Below, in pieces: positions 24,216 to 32,492 of a stretch of DNA of 64,000 nt. The DNA comes from Cellulosimicrobium marinum. Lineage in GTDB: Bacteria > Actinomycetota > Actinomycetes > Actinomycetales > Cellulomonadaceae. A program made the position numbers and the translations under genes. The stretch is from contig NZ_JAJBZH010000004.1 of assembly GCF_020551945.1 (NCBI RefSeq), forward strand, positions 248,001-312,000. The letters are read 5' to 3'. The notes below the pieces were generated by a model, which ran no database searches, was not told the origin of the DNA, and saw only the letters and a program-made list of their open reading frames with translations. Numbering within the stretch: the first letter of the stretch is position 1; each line of letters begins with the position of its first letter.

Positions 24216-25670
24216 TCACCGGTGCGGCCCGGTGTCGAGGCGGAGCCGTGCGACGACTTCCCAGCCGTCGCCGACGGCGCCCGCGGTGACGGTGCCGCCG
24301 TGGACGGCGGCGCGTTCCCGCATGCCGATGATGCCGCGCCCGGTGCCGAGGGGCACGCCCTCGGGGTGGCCGGCGGCGACGGACGGGGGGAGGGTGCGCG
24401 TATCGGTGTCGCCGCCGGGGCGGCGTCCGGCACGGTTGACGACGCGCAGCTCGAGCCAGTCGCCCTCGCCGGTGCTGCTGCGGTCCCAGCGCACGACCTC
24501 GACGAGGACGATGGGGGCGAGGGGTGCGTAGCGCAGGACGTTGGTGAGGGCTTCCTGGACGATGCGGTGCGCGGCCTGCCGGACGGTGGCGTCGAGGACG
24601 GGTTGGGGTCCGCGCCGGACGAGACGGACGGGCAGGCCGGCGGTGCGGAAGCGTTCGACGATGTCCTCGAGCTCGGCGGCCTCGTCGGCGGGGGCGAGGG
24701 GTGCGGCGGCGGCCCCGGAGTCGGGGTCGCGCAGGACGCCGAGGACGCGCCGCATGTCGGCGAGTGCGGCGCGCCCGGTGGCGGTGAGCTCGTCGAGCGC
24801 GTGGCCGGCGAGCTCGGGGTTCTTCGCGCCGGACGCCTTGGCGCCGTCGGCGAGGGCGACCATCACGGTGATGGAGTGTGCGACGACGTCGTGCATCTCC
24901 CGGGCGATGCGGGTGCGTTCGGCGGCGACGGCGAGCTGGGCCTGCTGGTCGCGGTCGCGGGCGAGGGAGTTGGCACGGTCGACGAGGTCGGCGACGTGCT
25001 GGCGTCGTGCCCGGACGTTCGACCCGATGGTCATCGCGGTGAGGCACAGGAAGGTGAGCACGACGATGCTCATGACGCGGTCGGCGGTGGCGCGGCCGGG
25101 GTCGATGCTGTCGCGCAGGATCTCTCCGTCGTCGGTGGTGACGACGTCGTACCCGAGCATGACGGCGGCGGAGAGCGCGACGACGACGCCGCCGAGGACG
25201 GGCCAGGCGACGTGGGGTGGTCGGGCGGCGGCGACGGCGTAGACGGCGAACATGGCGGCGACCTCGTACCCGGCGGTGTCGCCGGTGGTGGCGATCGCGA
25301 GGCAGCCGAGCGCGGTGACGGCGAGCGCGACGAGGACGGGGCGGTGTCGGCGCCACAGGAGTGCGGTCCCGCCGGCGAGCACGACGGCGAGCATCGCGGC
25401 ACGGGGGCCGTGACCTTCGGGTGTCGCGGCGGCGTAGAACAGGCCGGGGACGCCGTAGACGGCGACGACGACCCAGTCCATGACGCGGGGGCGGCGGGCG
25501 AAGTAGCGGCGGACGGGTCCGAGGCGGCGGGCGTCGAGCTCGGTGAAGGGTTCGACGGCGGGGCGCAGCGGCAGGGCGGGCGCCGTCGCCGTCTCGGGGC
25601 GCACGGCGGCCGACGCCGGACGAGCGGGCTGCTCGTCCGGCGTCGGCGCGGTGGTGTCCGGTGTGGTCAC
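24216..25670 (-). CDS. Sensor histidine kinase (HisKA_3, DesK/LiaS-like)
   Basis: The protein has 484 residues. After a 50-residue Pro/Ala-rich cytoplasmic end come about six membrane helices (about 68-255), then a short coiled linker, the HisKA_3 dimerisation box with phospho-acceptor His in REMHDVVAHS near residue 280, and an HATPase_c domain with N-box EALTNVLRYAP and G-box GRGIIGMRERAA. There is no large outer sensing domain, so it probably senses membrane state or the partner ABC transporter. Start GTG 25670 overlaps the permease stop by four bases (GTGA), showing translational coupling. Confidence 0.92.
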   Translation of the reverse strand: MTTPDTTAPTPDEQPARPASAAVRPETATAPALPLRPAVEPFTELDARRLGPVRRYFARRPRVMDWVVVAVYGVPGLFYAAATPEGHGPRAAMLAVVLAGGTALLWRRHRPVLVALAVTALGCLAIATTGDTAGYEVAAMFAVYAVAAARPPHVAWPVLGGVVVALSAAVMLGYDVVTTDDGEILRDSIDPGRATADRVMSIVVLTFLCLTAMTIGSNVRARRQHVADLVDRANSLARDRDQQAQLAVAAERTRIAREMHDVVAHSITVMVALADGAKASGAKNPELAGHALDELTATGRAALADMRRVLGVLRDPDSGAAAAPLAPADEAAELEDIVERFRTAGLPVRLVRRGPQPVLDATVRQAAHRIVQEALTNVLRYAPLAPIVLVEVVRWDRSSTGEGDWLELRVVNRAGRRPGGDTDTRTLPPSVAAGHPEGVPLGTGRGIIGMRERAAVHGGTVTAGAVGDGWEVVARLRLDTGPHR

Positions 25671-26539
25671 GCGTCCCGGCGCTTGAGGACCAGGGCCGCG
25701 GCCACGGTGAGGGCCGCGGTCCAGCCGGCGAGCACGGCGTAGCCGGGCCACGGGTCGATCGCGTCGGGCGAGGACATGCCGCCACCGAGGACGACCTGCT
25801 CGCCCGCGGAGGCGGGCAGGAGGTTGAGGACGGTCTGCACCCAGTCCGCGCCCGAGAAGCCCTGGACGAGGGTGAGCACCATCGACAGGACGAAGAACAC
25901 GGCGACGAGCGTGAAGATCGCCCCGGCGGAGCTGCGCAGCAGGACGCCGACGGCGACCGAGAACAGCGCGACGGTCGTGAGGTAGAGGACGACACCGACG
26001 AGCGCACGCTGGTCCTCGGACGAGCCGAAGTCGACGGTCATGCCCTCGCCCGACAGGATCGGGTAGGTCACGAGGTACGAGATCCCGACGGCGAGGGCGG
26101 TCGTGATCGCGGTGACGACGCCCATGATCACCATCTTGGCGGCGAGCGCGGGCAGGCGGCGCGGTACGGCGGAGAGCGTGGAACGGATCATCCCGGTCGA
26201 GTACTCGCCCGTCATCGTGAGGGCGCCGAGGACCGCGACAGCGAGCTGGGCGAAGGAGTACCCGATGGTGATCACCATGATGCCGACGCCGTCGGCGGTC
26301 CCCATGCCGGCCTCCTCGGCGGACATGCCGGCGGAGTCCATGGACCGGATGATCCCGGCGAACATGAGGGCGAACCCGACCATGACGACGACGGTGATGC
26401 CGAGCGTCCACCACGTGGAGCGCAGGGAGCGGAACTTGATCCACTCGGAGCGGAGCACGTGGCCGAAGGTGAGGCGGTAGGGCGAGGTGCGGGTCGCCGT
26501 CGGGCCGGTGGCGCCCGGGGCGAGGGTGGTGGTGCTCAT
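25667..26539 (-). CDS. ABC transporter permease (ABC-2 type)
   Basis: The protein has 290 residues and about six membrane helices. The N-terminal FGHVLRSEWIKFRSLRSTWWTL is the usual start of actinobacterial ABC-2 export permeases. Later segments include LAVAVLGALTMTGEYSTGMIRSTLSAVPRR, characteristic of the coupling region facing the ATPase. It overlaps both the ATPase (ATGA) and the kinase (GTGA). The substrate is unknown; similar systems export peptides, lipids or antibiotics. Confidence 0.92.
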   Translation of the reverse strand: MSTTTLAPGATGPTATRTSPYRLTFGHVLRSEWIKFRSLRSTWWTLGITVVVMVGFALMFAGIIRSMDSAGMSAEEAGMGTADGVGIMVITIGYSFAQLAVAVLGALTMTGEYSTGMIRSTLSAVPRRLPALAAKMVIMGVVTAITTALAVGISYLVTYPILSGEGMTVDFGSSEDQRALVGVVLYLTTVALFSVAVGVLLRSSAGAIFTLVAVFFVLSMVLTLVQGFSGADWVQTVLNLLPASAGEQVVLGGGMSSPDAIDPWPGYAVLAGWTAALTVAAALVLKRRDA

Positions 26540-27525
26540 CGGTGCGCTCCTTCGTAGGTCTGGGCGGGGGCGTCGGCCACGGGTGCCGCGCCGGTGGCGC
26601 CGTGCCCGACGTGCTGCTGCGCGGACTCGGTCTGGTACTCGACGGCGTCCGCGGTGAGGGCCATGTAGGCGTCCTCGAGCGTGGACGTGACGGGCGTGAG
26701 CTCGTGCAGCACGAACCCCTTCGCGGCGGCGAGCTCGCCGATGCCGGGGGCGTCGGCGCCGCTGACGACGAGCAGGCTGGGCTCGTCGCTGGTGACGGTC
26801 GCGCCGTCGCTCGTGAGGAGCTCGGCGAGCTGGGTGGCGTGCGGGGTGCGCACGCGCACGGTGCGCTGCTGGGCTCCGTTGACGATGTCGCCCACGGGGG
26901 CGTCCGCGATGATGCGGCCCTTGCCGATGACGATGATGTGGTCGGCGGTGAGCGCGACCTCGCTCATGAGGTGGCTGGACAGGAAGACCGTCCGGCCCTC
27001 GGACGCGAGGTACTTGGCGAGGTTGCGGACCCACAGGACGCCCTCGGGGTCGAGGCCGTTGACGGGCTCGTCGAGGATGAGGGTCTTCGGGTCGCCGAGC
27101 AGCGCGGAGGCGATGCCGAGGCGCTGGCCCATCCCGAGGGAGAACCCGCCGACGCGCTTCTTGGCGACGGTCTGGAGGCCCGTCATGTCGATGACCTCGT
27201 CGACGCGCTTCGTGGGGATGCCGTGCGTGGCGGCCATCGCGAGGAGGTGGTTGTAGGCGGTGCGCCCGGTGTGGACGGCCTTCGCGTCGAGCAGCGCGCC
27301 GACCTCGGTGAGGGGGGAGCGGTGCTGCGCGTAGGGGCGTCCGTTGACGACGACGGACCCGGACGTCGGCCGGTCCAGCCCCATGATCATGCGCATGGTG
27401 GTGGACTTGCCGGCGCCGTTGGGGCCGAGGAACCCGGTGACGGTCCCGGGGCGGACGGTGAACGAGATGTTGTCCACCGCGGTCTTGGGCCCGTACCGCT
27501 TGGTCAGGCCGCGTGCTTCGATCAT
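26536..27525 (-). CDS. ABC transporter ATP-binding protein
   Basis: The protein has 329 residues. It has Walker A GPNGAGKST at about 34-42, the signature VGGFSLGMGQRLGIA near 135-149, Walker B LILDEPVNGLDPEG and H-loop SSHLMSE. The C-terminal 110 residues form the regulatory extension seen in DrrA/BcrA-type exporters, with an Ala/Gln-rich end. It is the first gene of the ATPase-permease-kinase-regulator operon and powers the ABC-2 permease whose start overlaps its stop. Start ATG 27525. Confidence 0.94.
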   Translation of the reverse strand: MIEARGLTKRYGPKTAVDNISFTVRPGTVTGFLGPNGAGKSTTMRMIMGLDRPTSGSVVVNGRPYAQHRSPLTEVGALLDAKAVHTGRTAYNHLLAMAATHGIPTKRVDEVIDMTGLQTVAKKRVGGFSLGMGQRLGIASALLGDPKTLILDEPVNGLDPEGVLWVRNLAKYLASEGRTVFLSSHLMSEVALTADHIIVIGKGRIIADAPVGDIVNGAQQRTVRVRTPHATQLAELLTSDGATVTSDEPSLLVVSGADAPGIGELAAAKGFVLHELTPVTSTLEDAYMALTADAVEYQTESAQQHVGHGATGAAPVADAPAQTYEGAHR

Positions 27526-27741
27526 GAGGGCTGGCCCCTTCTCGGGTGGGTGCTGCGTGAGCGGGTCGTGGTGAGCGGGTCATGGTGTCGCACCGAGCCT
27601 AGGGCGGGTGCCCGACGCCGGGCAGCCACCGTGCGGTGTATGTTCCGCGGCCCGTGGGCCGGGTGGCGTACGCCGCGCGGAGTACGCGGACGGCCGCGGG
27701 TGGTCCTCGCGGCGGGTCCTGCGCGCGGGGGACGGTTCGTG

Positions 27742-27767
27742 GGAACAGTGACCGGCGGTCGCACGTT
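27742..27767 (+). promoter_or_regulatory. ECF-sigma-type promoter for the Bax-inhibitor-1 gene
   Basis: GGAAC (27742-27746) is followed by exactly 18 bases and GTT (27765-27767), the form recognised by SigE/SigR-class ECF sigma factors of actinobacteria. A sigma-70-like TAGGAT overlaps at 27771-27776. The rest of the 340-bp divergent gap 27526-27865 contains only GC-rich sequence, including the short direct repeat GTGAGCGGGTC near 27557 and 27572. Confidence 0.5.
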
Positions 27768-27865
27768 CCCTAGGATGTACGTCAGGCCAGCGACTACCCG
27801 ACTCGAGGCGAGATGCCGATGACGAGGCCCGCTGCGAGAGTGGACGCCGCGACCAGGAGGAGCTC

Positions 27866-28747
27866 ATGAGCAACCCCGTCTTCAACAACAGCGCGGTCTT
27901 CGGTGATCCGAAGAACCAGCGCGGAGGGGCCGCCACGCAGGCGAGGCCTGCGTACGGCACGCCGCCGGCGCAGGGGTCGCCGGCGTACGGCACCCCGCCC
28001 CAGCAGGCCCAGTGGGGCCAGTACGGCGCGCAGGCGGCCGACGCCGCGACGCTGAACCAGATGTACGACGCGCCGGCGGCGACGACGGCCGACACGAAGC
28101 GCCTCACGTACGACGACGTGATCATCAAGACGGGCGGGCTGCTCGCGCTGCTCGTGGTCGTCGCGGCGGCGACGTGGGTGACCATGCCGGGCATCTGGCC
28201 GATCGGTGCGATCGCCGGCCTGGTCCTCGGTCTCGTCAACGCGTTCAAGCGCAACCCGAGCCCGCTGCTCATCACGCTGTACACCGTCGCGCAGGGCGTG
28301 TTCCTCGGCGGGATCAGCGCCTACTACGAGAGCTTCTACGACGGCGTCGTGCCGTCGGCCGTGGTCGCGACGGTCGCGACGTTCGCCGCCGCGCTGTTCC
28401 TGTTCAGGTCCGGCAAGGTGCGGGTCACGCCCAAGTTCACGCGGTGGCTGCTCATCGCGATGGTCGGCTACCTCGCGTTCTCGCTCGTCAACGTCGTGCT
28501 GCTCATGTTCGGCGCGCTCGACGGCTGGGGTCTGCGCGGCGGCACGCTGGGCATCGTGATCAGCCTCGTCGCCGTGGGACTCGCGGCCGCGTCGCTCATC
28601 GTCGACTTCGACTCCATCAAGCGCGGCGTCGAGGGCGGCGTCCCGGCGAAGTTCGCCTGGTCGGCCGCGTTCGGTCTCCTGGTGACGCTGATCTGGCTGT
28701 ACCTGGAGTTCCTGCGCCTCTTCGCGATCCTGCAGAGCAGCGACTGA
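27866..28747 (+). CDS. Bax inhibitor-1/YccA family membrane protein
   Basis: The protein has 293 residues. The first 75 are cytoplasmic, Pro/Gly/Gln-rich with two AYGTPP repeats. Seven membrane helices follow from about residue 88 to the end, with the family marker ASLIVDFDSIKRGVEGGVP near 245-263 (paired Asp residues thought to form the pH-sensing di-aspartyl latch in BI-1 channels). Members leak Ca2+ or modulate membrane proteases. Start ATG 27866 follows AGGAGG. It is followed two bases later by another small membrane protein gene. Confidence 0.9.
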   Translation: MSNPVFNNSAVFGDPKNQRGGAATQARPAYGTPPAQGSPAYGTPPQQAQWGQYGAQAADAATLNQMYDAPAATTADTKRLTYDDVIIKTGGLLALLVVVAAATWVTMPGIWPIGAIAGLVLGLVNAFKRNPSPLLITLYTVAQGVFLGGISAYYESFYDGVVPSAVVATVATFAAALFLFRSGKVRVTPKFTRWLLIAMVGYLAFSLVNVVLLMFGALDGWGLRGGTLGIVISLVAVGLAAASLIVDFDSIKRGVEGGVPAKFAWSAAFGLLVTLIWLYLEFLRLFAILQSSD

Positions 28748-28749
28748 CG

Positions 28750-29271
28750 GTGGCGCGCAGCTCTCACGAGCCGGCACCCGCGGCGGACACGGTCCCGCCG
28801 CGGGTGCCGGTCTTCGTCGCCGGTCTCGCCGTCGCTGCGGCGGCGATGCTCGGCGTCCAGGTCCTGTACATGGTCGTGTCCGGCGCACCCCCGTCGTGGC
28901 TGGCGTTCGCGGCGCTGCTCATCGTCCTCAGCGTCCCGACGGCGGGGTCGGCGGTGGCGTGGTTGGGCACGCGGATCACGAAGGACGCCACGCCTGGGCG
29001 TGCGGCGCTCGTCTTCGCCGTCCTCGGCCTGGTGGCCGGCGCCCTGTGGGGCTCGCTCCTCGCGGGCGGTCTCGCCGCGCAGCTCGCGGACGCCGGTGCG
29101 ACCGGCGGCGCGGCGCTGGTCGCCGGGGCGGCGGGCGTCGTGGGCGTCACGGCAGGCATCGGCGCCGGGCTCGGACGGCTCACCGCCGACGAGGCGTCGG
29201 ACCGGCCGCTGCTCGTCGTCATCCTGGGCGTGGTCCCCGTCCTCGTCGCGCTCTGGGGATTCCTCACCTGA
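28750..29271 (+). CDS. Small hydrophobic membrane protein
   Basis: The protein has 173 residues with four predicted membrane helices (about 24-45, 48-68, 82-105 and 120-170). I recognise no family. It begins at GTG 28750, two bases after the stop of the Bax-inhibitor-1 gene, so the two are co-transcribed. Gly/Ala-rich helices and no charged catalytic residues suggest a structural or accessory membrane role. Confidence 0.7.
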   Translation: MARSSHEPAPAADTVPPRVPVFVAGLAVAAAAMLGVQVLYMVVSGAPPSWLAFAALLIVLSVPTAGSAVAWLGTRITKDATPGRAALVFAVLGLVAGALWGSLLAGGLAAQLADAGATGGAALVAGAAGVVGVTAGIGAGLGRLTADEASDRPLLVVILGVVPVLVALWGFLT

Positions 29272-29357
29272 CCGGCCCTCCCACCTGACCGCCCGGTCGA
29301 CCTGCCGCCCGGTCGCCCGCCGGCGCCGAGGAACGACGCCGGCGGGCCCGGGAGGGC

Positions 29358-30146
29358 TCAGGCGGGCACGCGGCCCGAGGCGGAGGCGAACCCGAGCCAC
29401 GTGTGCCGGTTGCCCGCCCAGCACCACCCGACCTTGGGCGCGCCGCGACGCTCGCGGCCGTCGCGCCCGGTCCCGTTCGAGATCCAGATCGCGGGGGTGC
29501 GCGTGTCGAGGCGACCGTCGGCCTTGCGCAGCCGCGACCCGATGGTCATGTAGCAGTGGTTGCGCGCGACGACGCCCGGCGTCTGGAGCGCCCAGTGGAT
29601 CCCCTCGTGCACGAGCAGCGGCGTGCGTCCGCGCGCGGTGATCTCCGGCAGCGCCTCGTCGGGGGACCAGTTCGCCATGTCGTCGCCCCGGTCGACGCCG
29701 GTCACGACGTAGAGGGACCCGTCCGGGACGGTGACGCCCTCGATCGGGGCGAACCGGTCGACGTCGTCCATGTCCACGACGACGAACCCGTCCTTCTCTC
29801 CGCCGCGGACGGGCAGGCGCAGCAGCGGGGCGAGCGCCGACGGCGGGGCGAGGGCGGGGTCGACGACCAGCAGCGCGCCCGGGGGAGCGGTGCGGGCGAG
29901 GTCGTGGGCGGCGGCGCGGGCGGCGTCGTCGCCGAGGCCCGCGAGGGTCGGGACGCCGAGGGCGACGAGGCGCTCGGCCTGGTCGGCGAGCGGCGGGAGA
30001 TCGGGGACGGGCGGCACCGGGGCGTCGGGGGCGGCGGTCGTCGTGGTGGTCTTGGTCGCCGTCGGGGTGGCGCTCGCCGTGGTGGCTCTCGGGGTGGCGC
30101 TCGCGGTGGCTCTCGGGGTGGCGGCGGCGGTCGCGGTCTCGGTCAT
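29358..30146 (-). CDS. DUF5701 family protein with Thr/Ala/Pro-rich N-terminus
   Basis: The protein has 262 residues. Residues 1-45 are a low-complexity Thr-Ala-Pro-Arg stretch encoded by short repeats (TPRATASATPRAT). The remaining part fits DUF5701: FVVVDMDDVDRFAPIEGVTVPDG, the LVHEGIHWAL segment, NHCYMTIGSRL and the C-terminal VGWCWAGNRHTWLGFASA. HEGIH resembles half of a zinc-protease motif but a full HExxH is absent. Function unknown. It is divergent from the cystathionine beta-synthase gene, with 145 bp between them. Confidence 0.75.
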   Translation of the reverse strand: MTETATAAATPRATASATPRATTASATPTATKTTTTTAAPDAPVPPVPDLPPLADQAERLVALGVPTLAGLGDDAARAAAHDLARTAPPGALLVVDPALAPPSALAPLLRLPVRGGEKDGFVVVDMDDVDRFAPIEGVTVPDGSLYVVTGVDRGDDMANWSPDEALPEITARGRTPLLVHEGIHWALQTPGVVARNHCYMTIGSRLRKADGRLDTRTPAIWISNGTGRDGRERRGAPKVGWCWAGNRHTWLGFASASGRVPA

Positions 30147-30291
30147 GCAGGGCACCTCTCGCTCGCGGTCGGGGCGGGTCGTGCGTGCCGGCGGCAGCCG
30201 GCCTGTCCCGACACGCACGCCCAACGTTCTACAGCGTACGGAAATTCCCTCCGCACCGGCCGACCTCGGCACGATCAGGGATGATCGGGGC

Positions 30292-31698
30292 ATGAGATAC
30301 GCAGAGCACGTCTCCGAGCTGGTGGGCGGCACCCCGCTCGTCCGGCTGACCCGCGTCACGGAGGGCCTCGCGGCGACGATCCTCGCCAAGGTCGAGTACG
30401 TGAACCCCGGTGGCTCCGTCAAGGACCGCATCGCCCTGAAGATGGTCGAGGCCGCGGAGGCCTCGGGCGAGCTGCGGCCCGGCGGCACGATCGTCGAGCC
30501 CACGTCGGGCAACACCGGCGTCGGGCTCGCGCTCGTCGCGCAGCGCAAGGGCTACCGGTGCGTGTTCGTCTGCCCGGACAAGGTGAGCAAGGACAAGCAG
30601 GACGTCCTGCGCGCGTACGGGGCGCGCGTCGTCGTGACGCCGACCGCCGTGGCGCCCGACCACCCGGACTCCTACTACTCCGTCTCCGACCGGCTCGTGC
30701 AGGAGATCCCGGGGGCGTGGAAGCCGAACCAGTACGCCAACCCGAACGGCCCGCTGTCGCACTACGAGTCGACGGGCCCGGAGGTCTGGTCCGACACCGA
30801 CGGGCGCGTCACGCACTTCGTCGCGGGCGTCGGCACGGGCGGCACGATCACCGGGACGGGCCGGTATCTCAAGGAGGTCTCGGCGGACCGGGCGGTGTCC
30901 GACGGCGGCCGCGTGCGCGTCGTCGGCGCCGACCCCGCGGGGTCGGTGTACTCGGGCGGGGACGGCCGGCCGTACCTCGTCGAGGGCGTGGGGGAGGACT
31001 TCTGGCCGGACGCCTACGACCCGGCCGTGCCCGACGAGGTCATCCCCGTGAGCGACGCGGACTCGTTCGCGATGACGCGCCGGCTCGCGCGCGAGGAGGG
31101 CCTGCTCGTGGGCGGGTCGTGCGGCATGGCGGTCGAGGCGACGCTGCGGCTCGCGCGCCGGCTCCAGGACGAGGACCCGGAGGCGGCTGCGCGCGCCGTG
31201 ATCGTCGTGCTGCTGCCCGACTCGGGCCGCGGGTACATGTCGAAGATCTTCGACGACGCGTGGATGCGCTCGTACGGGTTCCTGCCCGACGAGGAGGGCG
31301 TCACCGCGGGCGACGTGCTGCGGGCGAAGGACGGGCGCCTGCCCGAGCTCGTCCACACGCATCCCAACGAGACGGTGCGCGACGCGATCGAGATCCTGCG
31401 CGAGTACGGCGTGTCGCAGATGCCCGTCGTCGGCGCGGAGCCGCCCGTGAAGATCGGCGAGGTCGCGGGCTCCGTGAGCGAGCGCGAGCTGCTCGACGCG
31501 GTCTTCTCCGGCCGGGCGTCCCTCGCGGACCGCGTGGACCAGCACATGGAGGAACGCTTCCCGCAGATCGGCGCCGGAGAGGGCGTCGAGGCGATCCGCG
31601 CGGCGCTGCACGACGCCGACGCGCTGCTCGTCGTCGAGGACGGCGACCCCGTGGGCGTGCTCACGCGCCACGACCTCCTCGGCTTCCTCGCCACCTGA
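30292..31698 (+). CDS. cbs: Cystathionine beta-synthase
   Basis: The protein has 468 residues. It condenses serine (or O-acetylserine) with homocysteine using PLP. The fold-type II core at about 1-320 has the PLP Lys in NPGGSVKDRIAL (K44), the phosphate loop GVGTGGTITG and TSGNTGVGLALVA. A C-terminal pair of CBS domains (about 338-466, ending HDLLGFLAT) is the form used by Cbs rather than by plain cysteine synthase. Start ATG 30292. A cystathionine gamma-synthase/lyase gene at 42684 completes a transsulfuration pair. The last 13 codons and the hairpin behind the stop are duplicated 701 bp downstream. Confidence 0.9.
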   Translation: MRYAEHVSELVGGTPLVRLTRVTEGLAATILAKVEYVNPGGSVKDRIALKMVEAAEASGELRPGGTIVEPTSGNTGVGLALVAQRKGYRCVFVCPDKVSKDKQDVLRAYGARVVVTPTAVAPDHPDSYYSVSDRLVQEIPGAWKPNQYANPNGPLSHYESTGPEVWSDTDGRVTHFVAGVGTGGTITGTGRYLKEVSADRAVSDGGRVRVVGADPAGSVYSGGDGRPYLVEGVGEDFWPDAYDPAVPDEVIPVSDADSFAMTRRLAREEGLLVGGSCGMAVEATLRLARRLQDEDPEAAARAVIVVLLPDSGRGYMSKIFDDAWMRSYGFLPDEEGVTAGDVLRAKDGRLPELVHTHPNETVRDAIEILREYGVSQMPVVGAEPPVKIGEVAGSVSERELLDAVFSGRASLADRVDQHMEERFPQIGAGEGVEAIRAALHDADALLVVEDGDPVGVLTRHDLLGFLAT

Positions 31699-31779
31699 CG
31701 CCGAGCACGAGGTTGTCGCCGTTCTGACGCCGAGAACGGCGACAACCTCGTGCTCGACGGCGAGTGGTCCCGTTCTCGC
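31661..31779. repeat. 119-bp direct repeat, left copy (cbs 3' end plus hairpin)
   Basis: It matches 32362-32480 at 114 of 119 positions. All five differences lie in the first 34 bases (the coding part); the last 85 bases are identical. The left copy holds the last codons of cbs, its stop, the hairpin 31703-31755 and 24 bases beyond. Confidence 0.95.
31703..31755. terminator. Long perfect hairpin after cbs
   Basis: Arms 31703-31725 (GAGCACGAGGTTGTCGCCGTTCT) are shown here as starting GAGCACGAGG; the complement is 31733-31755, 23 bp with no mismatch and a 7-base loop. It starts 5 bp after the cbs stop. On the other strand it follows the small ORFan gene that ends at 31786. Confidence 0.85.
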
Positions 31780-31785
31780 CCACCG

Positions 31786-32301
31786 TCATACCGAGCGGTC
31801 GCGCGCGACGCTGTGCCAGTACGCCGCGATCTCGCTCGTCACCGTGACGACCCGGTCCGGCGCGGGCGGGGCGGGCCACAGCTGGAGCACGTAGCGGTCG
31901 GGCGCCGTGAGCGGGGGCAGCGCGCAGTCCATGTCCCGGCCGGCGTCCATCTCCGTCGCGAGGTAGCGGGCGCGGTGCCAGCCGAGACGCGGGGCCGTGA
32001 AGGTGTCGCCGTCCTCGAAGGCGAGCACCGCGAGGCGGGGCACCGTGATCTCGACCGACGCCTCGACGACCTCCTGCCAGGCGTCGTCGCCGGGAGGCTC
32101 CGACGCATGCCACTCGACGCGGAAGGGAACCGCACCTGTGTGGAGCCCGGTCGCCATCAGGAGGGTGCCGTCGGTACCGCCGGTCACCAGCAGCCCGTTC
32201 TCCTGGCCCTCCCTCTCGAGCTCGGGCATGTCGCCGTCCTCCTCGAGGAGGAAGACGAAACCGTAGTGGACGTCGAGGTCACGCGCGAAGAGCTCGATCA
32301 C
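31786..32301 (-). CDS. Hypothetical protein in repeat-bounded cassette
   Basis: The protein has 171 residues, acidic, with mixed alpha/beta character (VHYGFVFLLEEDG; FRVEWHASEPPGDDAW; RYVLQLWPAPPAPDRVV). It has no signal peptide, membrane helix or recognised motif. It resembles in size and composition the small soluble immunity- or SMI1-like proteins of actinobacteria, but no signature supports that. The gene lies entirely between the 119-bp direct repeats, and its stop is 7 bp from the left repeat. Start ATG 32301. Confidence 0.7.
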   Translation of the reverse strand: MIELFARDLDVHYGFVFLLEEDGDMPELEREGQENGLLVTGGTDGTLLMATGLHTGAVPFRVEWHASEPPGDDAWQEVVEASVEITVPRLAVLAFEDGDTFTAPRLGWHRARYLATEMDAGRDMDCALPPLTAPDRYVLQLWPAPPAPDRVVTVTSEIAAYWHSVARDRSV

Positions 32302-32360
32302 GCGGGCATCGTCCCGACGCCCGGGGAGCGCGTCAAGGGCGGTGTGACCGGTCTCCCGCG

Positions 32361-32399
32361 GTCACGCGCCATGACCTCCTGTGGTTCCTCGCTACCTGA
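32361..32399 (+). pseudogene. Vestigial 3' end of a cystathionine beta-synthase gene
   Basis: Thirteen codons read VTRHDLLWFLAT and stop, against LTRHDLLGFLAT and stop at the end of the intact cbs. The frame and stop are preserved, with only two amino-acid changes. No upstream part of a second cbs is present. It is the left end of the right-hand 119-bp repeat. Confidence 0.85.
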
Positions 32400-32480
32400 C
32401 GCCGAGCACGAGGTTGTCGCCGTTCTGACGCCGAGAACGGCGACAACCTCGTGCTCGACGGCGAGTGGTCCCGTTCTCGC
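32362..32480. repeat. 119-bp direct repeat, right copy
   Basis: Partner of 31661-31779, offset exactly 701 bp. It holds the vestigial cbs tail, the hairpin 32404-32456 and the same trailing bases. The TetR gene on the minus strand ends 13 bp beyond it. Confidence 0.95.
32404..32456. terminator. Long perfect hairpin, second copy
   Basis: Arms 32404-32426 and 32434-32456, 23 bp perfect, identical to the hairpin at 31703-31755. It lies 36 bp beyond the stop of the TetR gene on the minus strand and can serve as its terminator. Confidence 0.85.
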
Positions 32481-32492
32481 GCACGGTGGGCG

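Noticed and set aside
29358-30146. Zinc metalloprotease call for the DUF5701 protein from its HEGIH motif
   Set aside because: HEGIH has His-Glu-x-x-His spacing by chance in one loop, but no third ligand or supporting pattern, and DUF5701 has no shown protease activity.
31661-32480. Insertion sequence or integron-type cassette
   Set aside because: There is no transposase or integrase, no terminal inverted repeats of an IS and no attC-like folded site. The flanks are direct repeats of a gene tail plus hairpin.
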